The notes under the pieces were generated by a model. That model saw only the letters and a list, made by a program, of their open reading frames with translations. It ran no database searches and was not told where the DNA came from. The translations under genes were made by a program, and so were the position numbers. A DNA stretch of 64,000 bases, taken from contig JACYLN010000123.1 of the NCBI GenBank assembly GCA_015272515.1, positions 22,521 through 86,520 on the forward strand, read 5' to 3'. This DNA is from Leptolyngbyaceae cyanobacterium C42_A2020_001 (GTDB lineage: Bacteria > Cyanobacteriota > Cyanobacteriia > Leptolyngbyales > Leptolyngbyaceae). Below are positions 44,907 to 54,054 of the stretch, piece after piece (the first letter of the stretch is position 1; each line of letters opens with the position of its first letter).

Positions 44907-45350
44907 TCAAAAAAGAGCAAGCTGCTCATCTCTGTGTAACTTGAGATATTCATTACCCTGATTCTTGACGTACTTCGCAATCATGCCTTCGTCTCCGTGT
45001 TTGCCAACAGTGCTGGCAAAATAACCATCGCTCCAAAACTCTCCACCCCACAGCTTCTGTTTCACTTGAGCACAGCGCTTAAACACCTCTCTCGCCGTTA
45101 AGCTCTTGATCATCGTCACTAACTTCGTCACGCTGTAGGTGGGCACCGACTGTACTAGAAAATGCACATGGTCTTTGTCTACGCCGATTTCGACAAACTT
45201 GATCTCGTAGCGCTTCTCAATCTCCAAGCAGATTTCTCGCAAAACTTCATCGACCTGCTCATCTCACACAGCCCGTCGATACTTTGCTGGAAACACCAAG
45301 TGATATAACAAAACGGTAACGTTATGGCTTTTGTCGATGTACTCGCTCAT
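44907..45350 (-). pseudogene. tnpA: IS200-type transposase tnpA with an in-frame stop
   Basis: From ATG 45350 the translation begins 'MSEYIDKSHNVTVLLYHLVF' and is hit by TGA at 45264-45266 (codon 29), then continues to 44907 for a total of 147 codons. It has the Y1 transposase features: HUH in 'DKDHVHFLVQ' and the catalytic Tyr in 'IAKYVKNQG'. The family acts as single-strand DNA transposases. The stop may have replaced a sense codon (e.g. TGG or TTA) recently since the rest is intact. No tnpB follows. Only ~11 bases separate the ATG from the kinase sequence, so the usual left end with hairpin is missing. Confidence 0.88.
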
Positions 45351-45757
45351 CTCTGCATTTTATCGGGCAAGGCACTCAGCAACACCCGTTGTTTTGCTTC
45401 GCTGTGTTGTAACTCGGCTTCTGTATGTTTGCGAAGAGTAATGTCACGAATGGTACCTACCAGGAAAGTTTCGCCGTCGGTAGCTTGGATGAGCGATTTT
45501 TTAGTGGAAATAATGTAGGTTGCGCCACTCTGGTCAGTAAAGGTTTCTTCCCACTCGCTGGGGTGCCCGGTGATAAAAACGTATTCGTCACGCTCCCAAA
45601 AAACCTTTGCTTGCTCAGCAGGGAAGAAATCATGGTCTGATTTTCCCAACAGTTCTGTTTTTTCTCTGCCCAGAAAGGTACAGAACGCATCGTTTAATAG
45701 TACCCAGCGGTGTTGCCGATCTTTTACACAGATGGGATCAGGTAATCAATTCAACAC
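45351..45757 (-). pseudogene. Interrupted sensor histidine kinase, 5' fragment (PAS-PAC)
   Basis: Reading on the minus strand from 45757, the translation starts 'LPDPICVKDRQHRWVLLNDA', a typical PAS beginning, goes through 'LLGKSDHDFFPAEQAKVFWE' and a PAC segment 'LVGTIRDITLRKHTEAELQ' and reaches 'LLSALPDKM' where the tnpA region begins. An in-frame TGA precedes the LPDPI, and no good start codon follows it, so the 5' end is also damaged or has been replaced. Compared with the second PAS of the same gene, about 13 codons after ALPD are missing at the insertion point. Confidence 0.75.
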
Positions 45758-45915
45758 GCAACTTAAAAAGTCGCTGCTGAGTAGGGCTTGACCATTTGCT
45801 AGATGAGTGGACAGACTTGCAGCAGGGGAATGCATTGCTTGTGATCTCTATGCAATTGTTGGGAAAGGTTGCGATCGCCCATTACATGCCTATTATTCCC
45901 CCTCAAGGAAAAGTT

Positions 45916-46728
45916 TTAACGATGTGCAGTGGGGGCTTCCGCAGCGACCGAGGTTTCGAGAAAGTTGTGTGCCTGCATGATCTCATAAAGATTGACATCT
46001 GCCTCCAGTAAACAAGCGTGCCCGCTGTAAGGTAAAACAACCGTCTTTGAGTTGGGTAAACTCCGTTGCAGCCGTTGCACTTCTGTGAGGGATGGTAATA
46101 AGCGATCGGCTGCCCCTGCTATCAACAGCACGGGTTGGGTAATTTTCTGGAGTTCCATTTCAGGAATAGCAAATTCATGCAGAAGTGAGAGCCGCCAAAT
46201 TGATGTTTTTTGTGGCACTGACTGTACCGCTTTGAGCAGGGCTTGCCGATCTTCTGGCGTTAGGCGTTCTAATCTTGCCAAAAACGGCATGAGCCAGAGT
46301 GATGATAAGCGGTAGACAGGTTCTGGCATCCAATTGGTAATAGTACTGCTCCAGTTCAAAAACGGCCGTTGTTTGAACGAAGAAGCAGGATTTGCCAAGA
46401 TGACTCGTTTGAACAAATGGGGTGAATGCAGGGCGACTTTCAACGCTAAACATCCACCAAACGACTCTCCACACAGGTAAACAGGGCGATCGCTCACCTT
46501 CTCTAATTCTTGATGAATCAGCCCAACGGTTTGCTCGGCTAACTCATCCCAACTAGTTAAATCAGTCGGCGGGATCGCTAAACAACGGACATCGAATCCC
46601 ATTTCAAGCCCATCTGTTTGAGTTCTAAATAATTGCCCGGTGCCATCCATGCCGGGCAAAAACACAAACAACGGTAATTCTGGACGTAAGCGCTTTGAGG
46701 TAAGAAAAATAGGACCCGGATTAAGCAT
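45916..46728 (-). CDS. Alpha/beta hydrolase, phytyl ester synthase-like
   Basis: 270 residues. 'LFVFLPGMDGTGQLFRTQ' carries the oxyanion-type glycine motif; 'VYLCGESFGGCLALKVAL' has the nucleophile serine; 'PVLLIAGAADRLLPS' the acid and 'YSGHACLLEADV' the catalytic His. The pattern matches the N-terminal half of plant phytyl ester synthases and their bacterial relatives, in which the same protein also carries an acyltransferase domain. Here an acyltransferase gene is just upstream (57-base gap), so the pair may act together in wax-type or glycerolipid acyl exchange (inference). Confidence 0.82.
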   Translation of the reverse strand: MLNPGPIFLTSKRLRPELPLFVFLPGMDGTGQLFRTQTDGLEMGFDVRCLAIPPTDLTSWDELAEQTVGLIHQELEKVSDRPVYLCGESFGGCLALKVALHSPHLFKRVILANPASSFKQRPFLNWSSTITNWMPEPVYRLSSLWLMPFLARLERLTPEDRQALLKAVQSVPQKTSIWRLSLLHEFAIPEMELQKITQPVLLIAGAADRLLPSLTEVQRLQRSLPNSKTVVLPYSGHACLLEADVNLYEIMQAHNFLETSVAAEAPTAHR

Positions 46729-46785
46729 GGTGTCTGTCTGAATAGGTTGTTTGAATAGAACGATGGGTTTGAGGGTTGGGAGTTG

Positions 46786-47508
46786 TTAATAGTAGCCCTG
46801 GGTAAGCAGATGGTTGATTTCAGCGTGGCAGGCTTGTGTGACCTCCGTAACCAGCGATCGCGCCTGTTTACCTTGATAATCTTGACGCTGCGAAGAACTG
46901 ATCCAGTAAGGGCGACCAATCATCACGTTCACTCGTTGGTAGATCACCATTGGATGCCAGCCTGACTGAGCAAACAGCGGCTCAGAGGGATCAAAAAAGC
47001 TCAGAAGGCGCAGTGGAACAGCAGAATTAGTTGTTTCTTCGCTGGCGGCGATCGCGATCGGCAAGATCACCAAATCTTCAACAGGAGCACGCAACGCCAG
47101 GTGAGCAAATCCCCGTTGAAAATCTCCAACCTGTTGAGGAGTGGTTTGCTTAACCATCGGTTCTGCCCCCTCTGGGAACACTCCCACTGCCTCCCGCGCT
47201 TGCAGGAGATGAACCGCTTTTTGAAAAAAGCTTTGATTTCGTTCAGGCGGAGCACCCAGGGGAAAACATCCCAATCGTTTCACCACATCGCGCATCACTG
47301 GTACTTGCCCCATATAGTGATGACAGGCAAATCGAATCGGACGCTTCATCGCTGCCATCAACACCGGGGCATCCATGAAGCTGCGATGGTTGCTAATTAC
47401 TAGCACCGATCCATCAGGCGGAACCCGATCTTGATGGAAGGAATATAACCGGGTTCCTGCCAATGTTAAAAGCAATTGAGAGATTTCTAGGGGGTTATCG
47501 AACAGCAT
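46786..47508 (-). CDS. PlsC-like lysophospholipid/1-acylglycerol acyltransferase family protein
   Basis: 240 residues. The acyltransferase motifs are clear: 'VISNHRSFMDAPVL' (HX4D catalytic motif I) and 'VGVFPEGAEPM' (motif III-like). There is an ordinary start at ATG 47508 and one possible peripheral hydrophobic helix. The family esterifies glycerol-type or alcohol acceptors with acyl-CoA or acyl-ACP. Its neighbour is a hydrolase of the phytyl ester synthase type. The divergent substrate motifs do not allow assignment as PlsC itself. Confidence 0.85.
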   Translation of the reverse strand: MLFDNPLEISQLLLTLAGTRLYSFHQDRVPPDGSVLVISNHRSFMDAPVLMAAMKRPIRFACHHYMGQVPVMRDVVKRLGCFPLGAPPERNQSFFQKAVHLLQAREAVGVFPEGAEPMVKQTTPQQVGDFQRGFAHLALRAPVEDLVILPIAIAASEETTNSAVPLRLLSFFDPSEPLFAQSGWHPMVIYQRVNVMIGRPYWISSSQRQDYQGKQARSLVTEVTQACHAEINHLLTQGYY

Positions 47509-48049
47509 TGCGTCAAACTACACCAGCAATCAGTGAATAGATCTATAACAGGCTTAACGCTTTTCTATCGGTATTTTGCACAAACCCCAGATAGAAACCA
47601 TCGGATTTCTGCTATCGAATTAGATAGATTTCGGTTGATTCAAAAGATGAGTGGCAGCCAATAAAATTTATTGATATGAATCTCCTTAATAATTCTTAAT
47701 ATGTTTATCATATAAGATATTACTCTCTCAACCATTTGATGCAACGATTTAAACCAAATTTGCGATGGGGATCGCCACGGTCGCGCTTTGAGTCAAGCAC
47801 TAATGAGTACCAAGCAGCAGTAAGCAATCGTTGGGTTATTTTAAGGTTTAATCATCTGCTTAAAGCTGGTTTACAGTTAAAATCATTTCAGCGAGATACA
47901 ATACACGGTTTATATGAGTTGATCTAGTTCGCACTAGATCTAACTGTTTCAGCTTGAGAACCTTGACTGAGATGATTTTTAGCTACGTGTTTGATGCTCC
48001 TAATTGCCAGAGAATGATTTTTGGATCAGGAGCTTTGTATTAATAATCC
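47509..48049. other. Long AT-rich intergenic region with a hairpin
   Basis: 541 bases between the divergent acyltransferase and metG genes. A 63-codon frame (47736-47927) opens here, but I see no ribosome site or recognisable protein and do not call it. A perfect 8-bp inverted repeat, GATCTAGT (47921-47928) and ACTAGATC (47933-47940), with a 4-base loop, lies ~110 bases before metG. It could form a hairpin in a metG leader. I do not recognise a T-box or a SAM riboswitch. Confidence 0.4.
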
Positions 48050-49657
48050 ATGACTTCCAGCCATATCAATAACAAACATCCATTTGTAATCACTACTCCG
48101 CTCTATTACGTTAATGCACTGCCTCACATGGGGAGTGCTTATCCAACTATTGCTGCTGATGTGGTGGCACGGTTTCAGCGGCTTCGGGGACGAGCTGTTT
48201 TGTTTGTTACCGGAACCGATGAGCATGGTCAGAAAATTCAGCGTTCTGCTGAAGCCGCCCATCGCGATCCTCAAGAGCATTGTGACCAGATTGTGGCGCA
48301 GTTCAAAGCTCTATGGAACTTGCTGGATATTCAGTGCGATCGCTTTATTCGTACAACTGATCCTCGCCATGAGAAAATAGTTAATGAGTTTTATCAGCGA
48401 GTGTGGGATCAGGGTGACATCTACCTGGGGCAGCAGAAAGGGTGGTACTGCGTTGCATGCGAGGAATTTAAAGAAGAACGCGAACTCCTAGAAAACCATC
48501 GCTGCCCCATTCACACCACCATCGAGGCGGAATGGCGAGATGAAGAAAACTATTTTTTTCGTCTGTCTAAATACCAGGAGCAACTAGAGCAACTGTATGC
48601 AGCCAAACCTGGCTTTATTCAGCCTGAAACTCGCCGAAATGAAGTCATCAGCTTTGTGAGTCAGGGACTACAAGATTTTTCGATTTCACGAGTAAACGTG
48701 AGTTGGGGAATTCCGGTACCGTCTGACCCTAAACACACGCTCTATGTTTGGTTTGATGCATTGCTGGGCTATGTCACGGCGTTGTTAGAACCTGATGAGC
48801 AACCAACGTTGGAGAATGCACTTGCCCGCTGGTGGCCCGCGAACGTGCATTTAATTGGTAAAGACATCCTGCGATTTCACGCAGTTTATTGGCCTGCGAT
48901 GCTGATGTCGGCTGGGGTACCCTTACCCGATCGCGTGTTTGGTCACGGATACTTGACCAAAGATGGACAAAAAATGGGGAAATCATTGGGGAACGTCCTT
49001 GATCCCTTTGAATTGGTTCAGCAATACAAGTCTGATGCTGTTCGGTATTACTTTTTGAAAGAAATCGAGTTTGGACGAGATGGTGATTTTAACCTTACTC
49101 GATTTATTAATATCGTGAATGCAGATCTGGCAAATGATCTTGGTAATTTATTGAACCGTACCTTAAAAATGGCACATAAATATTGCGACGCAAAAGTGCC
49201 CCAACCCACCGAGGAATTGTGGCAAAACTCTACGTTTGTGAATCTGACACAGGAGTTAAGCGATCGCGTGACGCAGGCATATGAAACCCTTGCATTTAGT
49301 GAAGCCTATGAAGCAATCTTGACTTTGGTTCGCGCTGGAAATAAATACATCGATGAACAGGCCCCCTGGACTCTGCACAAGCAAGGTCAGCATTCGCTTG
49401 TTGACCATGTTCTCTACACCGTTTTAGAAGCTGTTCGTTTATCAGCCTACTTACTTTCCCCAGTCATCCCTAACGTTAGTAACTCCATTTATCAACAGTT
49501 GGGATTCTCGGTTGACTTTAGCGACCAATTAAGCACGGCGCAAGCTGCTCAATTTGAACTGCATACCCAATGGGGAGCACTTCCGGTCGGTCAATCTCTG
49601 GGAACCCCCCAACCCGTATTTCAACGCCTTGAACTTTTAGAACCTGTCTCCACTTGA
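48050..49657 (+). CDS. metG: Methionine--tRNA ligase
   Basis: 535 residues, class I synthetase. The HIGH-type signature is 'VNALPHMGSAYPT' and the KMSKS-type loop is 'KDGQKMGKSLGNVLDP'. 'YCVACEEFKEERELL' with 'CPIH' is the connective peptide with its zinc-binding cysteines (partial set). The protein ends after the alpha-helical anticodon-binding domain and lacks the C-terminal EMAP-like tRNA-binding domain, as is common in cyanobacteria. Length and motifs are otherwise normal, and the enzyme should be functional. Start ATG 48050. Confidence 0.96.
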   Translation: MTSSHINNKHPFVITTPLYYVNALPHMGSAYPTIAADVVARFQRLRGRAVLFVTGTDEHGQKIQRSAEAAHRDPQEHCDQIVAQFKALWNLLDIQCDRFIRTTDPRHEKIVNEFYQRVWDQGDIYLGQQKGWYCVACEEFKEERELLENHRCPIHTTIEAEWRDEENYFFRLSKYQEQLEQLYAAKPGFIQPETRRNEVISFVSQGLQDFSISRVNVSWGIPVPSDPKHTLYVWFDALLGYVTALLEPDEQPTLENALARWWPANVHLIGKDILRFHAVYWPAMLMSAGVPLPDRVFGHGYLTKDGQKMGKSLGNVLDPFELVQQYKSDAVRYYFLKEIEFGRDGDFNLTRFINIVNADLANDLGNLLNRTLKMAHKYCDAKVPQPTEELWQNSTFVNLTQELSDRVTQAYETLAFSEAYEAILTLVRAGNKYIDEQAPWTLHKQGQHSLVDHVLYTVLEAVRLSAYLLSPVIPNVSNSIYQQLGFSVDFSDQLSTAQAAQFELHTQWGALPVGQSLGTPQPVFQRLELLEPVST

Positions 49658-49730
49658 AAAAGCTGAGCTATTTTAGTTACGCACCCCCTTCTGTTCAAAA
49701 TCCCTTTTCATAACGCTGAGGCAATTCGCC

Positions 49731-50345
49731 ATGTTAAATACCGATAACAACTTTGAAATGACTGAATCGGCGTTTACGCCTCAACAAGTACTCGAAAATC
49801 GCGGGCGGGTCGCTATTTTTATTGATGGCTCAAATCTTTTTTACGCCGCACTTCAACTTGGCATCGAAATTGACTACACCAAGTTGCTATGTCGCTTAAC
49901 AGCGGGGTCACGTTTATTGCGATCGTTCTTTTACACAGGAGTCGATCGCACCAACGAGAAACAGCAAGGGTTTTTGCTTTGGATGCGTCGTAATGGTTAC
50001 CGTGTTATCTCTAAAGACCTGGTGCAATTGCCGGATGGCTCCAAAAAAGCCAATTTAGATGTGGAAATTGCCGTTGATATGATGTCTTTGGTGGGTTCCT
50101 ACGACACCGCCGTATTGGTGAGCGGAGATGGCGATCTGGCCTATGCTGTCAATGCGGTTAGCTATCGCGGTGTACGAGTAGAAGTGGTGAGTTTGCGATC
50201 AATGACAAGCGACAGTTTGATTAACGTTGCTGATCGCTATATCGATCTCGACAATATCAAAGAGGACATTCAGAAAACACCTCGAAGCTACACATACCGT
50301 CCCTTGTCGAGCATTGGGTTGATGGACGATGCACCCCCCGAATAG
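49731..50345 (+). CDS. labA: NYN domain protein, LabA/DUF88 family
   Basis: 204 residues with a PIN-like NYN domain: 'RVAIFIDGSNLFYAALQLG', 'YTGVDRTNEKQQGFLLWMR', 'KKANLDVEIAVDMMSL' and 'TAVLVSGDGDLAYAVNAV', with the acidic residues expected for a metal site. The family is typified by LabA of Synechococcus, which affects the negative feedback of KaiC on clock output in parallel with SasA; other members are RNases. Since cyanobacteria may hold several paralogues, the symbol is tentative. It lies 73 bases after metG. Confidence 0.85.
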   Translation: MLNTDNNFEMTESAFTPQQVLENRGRVAIFIDGSNLFYAALQLGIEIDYTKLLCRLTAGSRLLRSFFYTGVDRTNEKQQGFLLWMRRNGYRVISKDLVQLPDGSKKANLDVEIAVDMMSLVGSYDTAVLVSGDGDLAYAVNAVSYRGVRVEVVSLRSMTSDSLINVADRYIDLDNIKEDIQKTPRSYTYRPLSSIGLMDDAPPE

Positions 50346-50424
50346 GATTTTACAAGCTTAGAATATTGATGGAAACGCTTGCGTCTATGCCGTTTCTTCC
50401 ATTCAGCGAACTTTTGACCCGATT

Positions 50425-51636
50425 TTGTGGTCTAATCTCTTGTGTTTTGCGAATCTGGGAAACCCAGTGCCTGCGATTGTGTTTTTTTTCAGCTTAAAGT
50501 CTGGTCATCTAACTCGGATCTTGCTTTGCAGCGTGCTTCTACTGACCACGCTCTCCATTTTGGCAGGGTGCAATACTAACCGGGCAGAGCGACGGTTGGC
50601 AGAAGATGCTAAGCAGTTTGAGGGAGAAAAGTTTGATACCGATCTCACTTTTAACTCCGTAACCCTGGAAGATTTTGATAAGAAAGGGCGGCTGTGGTGG
50701 AAGGTAAAAGCAGAACAGGCTGCTTATAGCCGAGATCAAAAGACGGCACGCGTGAAAAAACCCAGCGGCGAGTTTTACCAGGATGGCAAAGCAATTTTGA
50801 AAGTGTCTGGTGACAGCGGCGAGGTTGTGAAGGACGGGGAACGTATCTTTTTGAGGGGTAATATTCTGGCAACTGATCTGCGTGATGGGCTAACCCTGCG
50901 CGGTAATGAGCTAGAGTGGCAACCCCAAAAAGATCTGCTCTTAATTCGCAACAATGTAACTGGAGAACGCCAGAAGGTGACAGCTTCGGCAAAAGGAGGC
51001 AAATATCTCACGCGGCAACGACGACTAGAGTTAGATGGAAAAGTAACGGCTAACTCTCAAGATCCCAATTTGAAGTTCAATACTGAACGGTTGGTGTGGC
51101 TGGTTGAGAAAGACAAGCTACTGGGCGATCGCCCGCTACAACTGGAGCGTTACGAAAACAAAGTAATGACCGACCGGGCAACCGCAGCGCAAGGTGAGAT
51201 GGATCTTAAAACTCAGGTTGTAACGCTAAAACAAAACGCTCAGTTGAACATTGTCGATCCAGCCGTGCAGGTTAGCGGCAATTTGGTGAACTGGCGAATT
51301 AAAGAGCGGACGATCGCGTCTCCGCAACCTGTCACAATCAACAACGCCAAAGATGGAGTCACTCTCACTGGAAACCAGGGCGACTTGAATCTCAAAACCA
51401 AGCTGCTGAATTTGGTGGGCAATGTGCGTGGTGCGGGAGGTCCTCGGCAGGCACGGCTAACCAGCGATCGACTGCTGTGGAATATTGATACCCAACAGTT
51501 TCAAGCGGATGGAAACGTAACCTACCAGCAGGCAAAGCCTCCCCTCAATCTAGCGGGGCCCCGTGCCAGTGGCACCCTAAAAGAACAGCAGGTGGTTGTC
51601 AGCGGCGGCAGAGTTGTCACTCAGTTTGTTCCCTAA
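50425..51636 (+). CDS. lptC: LptC-like LPS export lipoprotein
   Basis: Up to 403 residues. The start is unclear: TTG 50425 or GTG 50467 are possible. The signal peptide ends in a lipobox 'SILAGCNTN'. The mature part is beta-rich with LptC/OstA-type repeats ('LTFNSVTLEDFDKKGRLWWKV', 'ADGNVTYQQAKPPLNL', 'VKDGERIFLRGNI') and is longer than the E. coli LptC (about 190 residues), as known for cyanobacteria. It should bridge the inner-membrane LptFGB complex and LptA/D in LPS export. Its stop is 3 bases from that of convergent rdgB. Confidence 0.87.
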   Translation: MWSNLLCFANLGNPVPAIVFFFSLKSGHLTRILLCSVLLLTTLSILAGCNTNRAERRLAEDAKQFEGEKFDTDLTFNSVTLEDFDKKGRLWWKVKAEQAAYSRDQKTARVKKPSGEFYQDGKAILKVSGDSGEVVKDGERIFLRGNILATDLRDGLTLRGNELEWQPQKDLLLIRNNVTGERQKVTASAKGGKYLTRQRRLELDGKVTANSQDPNLKFNTERLVWLVEKDKLLGDRPLQLERYENKVMTDRATAAQGEMDLKTQVVTLKQNAQLNIVDPAVQVSGNLVNWRIKERTIASPQPVTINNAKDGVTLTGNQGDLNLKTKLLNLVGNVRGAGGPRQARLTSDRLLWNIDTQQFQADGNVTYQQAKPPLNLAGPRASGTLKEQQVVVSGGRVVTQFVP

Positions 51637-51639
51637 TGG

Positions 51640-52218
51640 CTAATTAGCGCTGGCGAGTTGGGGAATCAATGAGGTAAAGGCTTTGCCTCGATGGCTGACG
51701 GCATTTTTCAGCTCGGCGGGCATTTCGGCAAAGGTCATCTGGTGCTCTGGCAGGTAAAAAACGGGATCATAGCCAAAACCGCCATTGCCTCGAGGGGCTG
51801 GCAAAATTTCCCCCAGACAAATACCTTCGGACTGCAAGGCAATGGTACCGTCGGGTTGGGCGATCGCGATCGCGCAAACAAATTGAGCTTTACGATTCGG
51901 GTGATCTGCCAGTTTGGTCAGCAAGTGCTGGGTTCGTTCCACATCAGACCTGCAATTTCCATATCGAGCTGAGTAGATGCCTGGTTCCCCATTGAGCGCT
52001 TCTACTTCCAGCCCAGAATCATCTGCGATCGCCCATTCTCCCGTAGCTTTTGCCACTTGAGATGCTTTCAAACAGGCATTTTCCAGAAAGGTATGCCCTG
52101 TTTCTTCGATCTCTAGATTGGGCGGCTTCAATCGTAATTCCCAGCCGAGGCTTGCCAAATAGGCTGCCATCTCCTTCACTTTGCCTGGGTTCCCCGTTGC
52201 CACAATCAGCACTGCCAT
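51640..52218 (-). CDS. rdgB: Non-canonical purine NTP pyrophosphatase (RdgB/HAM1)
   Basis: 192 residues, ATG 52218. 'LIVATGNPGKVKEMAAYL' and 'AIADDSGLEVEALNGEPGIY' are the nucleotide and metal motifs, 'FGYDPVFYLPEHQMTFAEM' and 'ISHRGKAF'-like 'VSHRGKAFTSL' the C-terminal signature. It hydrolyses ITP, XTP and dITP to keep deaminated purines out of DNA. Length is normal. Confidence 0.96.
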   Translation of the reverse strand: MAVLIVATGNPGKVKEMAAYLASLGWELRLKPPNLEIEETGHTFLENACLKASQVAKATGEWAIADDSGLEVEALNGEPGIYSARYGNCRSDVERTQHLLTKLADHPNRKAQFVCAIAIAQPDGTIALQSEGICLGEILPAPRGNGGFGYDPVFYLPEHQMTFAEMPAELKNAVSHRGKAFTSLIPQLASAN

Positions 52219-52287
52219 GCGATCCCCTTGTTAGCAAATTTTTTGGTGCAGTTGGTTCAACGATGAGAATAACTTCTCACAGCCTGA

Positions 52288-52989
52288 TCAAGATTGAGTG
52301 ATGGACACCTTTTCAACAAAGGGTTCCCAGTTCAAGATATCATCCAACAACGATTGATAGCCCGCCACATTGGGGTGTAGCCCGTCTTCAATCATGTGAT
52401 CGCGACACCAACTCTCACCTCTTTCCATCCATTGGGAGAAAACATCGAGGTAGGGAATTTGACGCTGTTCACACGCTATTCGCGTGGCTTCTTTGTAGTG
52501 GAACTGATCGGCGTGATTGTAGTAAAGACAGTCTAAAAACGGCATCTTAGACTCATCGACTGGTACCATGCCCACAAATAAAACCGGGCAAAGGCGCTGA
52601 GCCTGATCGAGTAACGCCTCAATCTGCGCTTGAAACAAGTCAAACTCCGTGAAGTTGCGACCATCGGTTCTGCCAACTCGGGCTGAGTCATTTACCCCAA
52701 CCGACAAAATCATTAAGTCGGGAACGCGATTGCGTAACTCACCTCGATGCCGAAACTCGCTTTCTAACCGTTTGGCAACTTGCTTCACGCCATCGCCACG
52801 AATGCCCAGATTGTAAACGGCGTGTCCTAAACTATTCGGTACCATCCAGCTTCGACGCAAACGTTCGACCCATCCACCTCCCACGGGATCACCAAAGCCA
52901 TAAATGATGCTGTCTCCGAGAGCAACAATCTTTAAGGGGTGGACAGGACAGGCAAAACGCGATCGAGCAGCGACGGCAGTTGTTTGCAT
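52288..52989 (-). CDS. SGNH/GDSL-type lipase or esterase
   Basis: 233 residues. Block I 'VALGDSIIYGFGD' (catalytic Ser), block II Gly in 'GIRGDGV', block III 'LSVGVNDSAR' (Asn) and block V 'MIEDGLHPNVAGYQSL' (Asp and His) of SGNH hydrolases are all visible. There is no obvious signal peptide. The substrate cannot be inferred; it may deacylate a lipid or sugar. It is 70 bases upstream of rdgB on the same strand. Confidence 0.9.
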   Translation of the reverse strand: MQTTAVAARSRFACPVHPLKIVALGDSIIYGFGDPVGGGWVERLRRSWMVPNSLGHAVYNLGIRGDGVKQVAKRLESEFRHRGELRNRVPDLMILSVGVNDSARVGRTDGRNFTEFDLFQAQIEALLDQAQRLCPVLFVGMVPVDESKMPFLDCLYYNHADQFHYKEATRIACEQRQIPYLDVFSQWMERGESWCRDHMIEDGLHPNVAGYQSLLDDILNWEPFVEKVSITQS

Positions 52990-53114
52990 AGACAGCTCAA
53001 AATAGGGTCAAACCCTGGTAGCGTAATTCAACAGGTCAAATCGCACTTTAACATTTAATTTAAAAGTTTGTAAATCTTGACACACTACCTGTATTCTCTC
53101 TTCATCCAAAACTG

Positions 53115-54035
53115 CTAGCCCAACGTTGAGAAAATCCACTGTGCTCCGTTAACCAGATAAAAAGTGCCGACTAGCAAAAGTGCAATGCTGGCAAACCGAG
53201 CGATCTCGTCTGAATGAGCCAGTAAGCCACGGGTTTGTTTTGCCAAACCTGTAAACAGACTTGCCAGAAAAATAATTGCTGTGTAACCCAGGGCGTAACT
53301 CACCATTGTTAACGTACTTTGTAGCTGAGAACCAGTTGCCGCTGCCGCCGTTAATACCGAGACCATCACTGGGCTGGTGCAAGGAGAACTAACCAGGGCA
53401 AAGGTTAGCCCAACACTGTAGGGGCCAATGCACTGGCTCCGCAGCGTGTTGCTCCACGTTGGGTGAGTTTCGGTACTTGGTGGATTGGGTGGCTGAAGCC
53501 AATGCTGTTGGGGCAGAGGAATTTTGACATAGCCTGCAAGTGCTAAACCCATTAACACAATCACAGCACCCACCCCAGCATGGAAATAGCCGCGAAACTG
53601 CACGAACACAAAGCCTGCAAAGGAGGAGAACAGTCCCAGAATGCTGAGAATGGTTACGACCCCAAATACAAACGAGATGGCTTTGATAAATGCATCTCTG
53701 CGTGAGTGAATTTCGCGGGTGCCGATGTAGCTGAGGTTAACTGGTAAGAGGGATAAGATACAGGGTGAAATGCTCGCAACTAGTCCCCCCAGAAAAGCGA
53801 AGCTGATTAGCAATAGAGGGTTGCTGAGGCGTTGTTGCGTGAACCAGCGATCGTAAGTTTCGCCTGTGACAAAGGCTAAGTCTTCAACTGCGCGGTAAAG
53901 ACCGCTGCGGAGAAATTGATCAACTCCCCACGTTAACAGGGCTGCACCTAGAAATAAACCAACTAGCCAGAGCCACTTTTTGGTCAAGCGAGGTGGCAGC
54001 GATCGCGGAAGTTGAGGCCATTTAAATCGTGTCAT
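53115..54035 (-). CDS. CcdA-like thiol-disulfide transmembrane protein
   Basis: 306 residues with about seven membrane segments, starting with an anchor 'WLWLVGLFLGAALLTWGVDQ'. The core shows the CcdA/DsbD arrangement with one Cys in 'VASISPCILSLLPVNLS' and one in 'ALVSSPCTSPVMVSVL', the pair that shuttles reducing power across the membrane. The extra ~60-residue N-terminal part is a variation. Together with the thioredoxin-like lipoprotein 19 bases upstream it probably supplies electrons to periplasmic or lumenal thiols, e.g. for cytochrome c or copper enzyme assembly. Confidence 0.87.
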   Translation of the reverse strand: MTRFKWPQLPRSLPPRLTKKWLWLVGLFLGAALLTWGVDQFLRSGLYRAVEDLAFVTGETYDRWFTQQRLSNPLLLISFAFLGGLVASISPCILSLLPVNLSYIGTREIHSRRDAFIKAISFVFGVVTILSILGLFSSFAGFVFVQFRGYFHAGVGAVIVLMGLALAGYVKIPLPQQHWLQPPNPPSTETHPTWSNTLRSQCIGPYSVGLTFALVSSPCTSPVMVSVLTAAAATGSQLQSTLTMVSYALGYTAIIFLASLFTGLAKQTRGLLAHSDEIARFASIALLLVGTFYLVNGAQWIFSTLG

Positions 54036-54054
54036 GGGTCCGTCCCGTGAGCGC

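Noticed and set aside
47736..47927. A 63-codon open frame upstream of metG
   Set aside because: No ribosome-binding site, no recognisable motif and AT-rich surroundings; it could be chance. Mentioned only in the intergenic entry.
48050..49657. Split or truncated metG because the C-terminal tRNA-binding domain is missing
   Set aside because: The shorter ~530-residue form is normal in many cyanobacteria; core motifs are intact and no relic domain follows.
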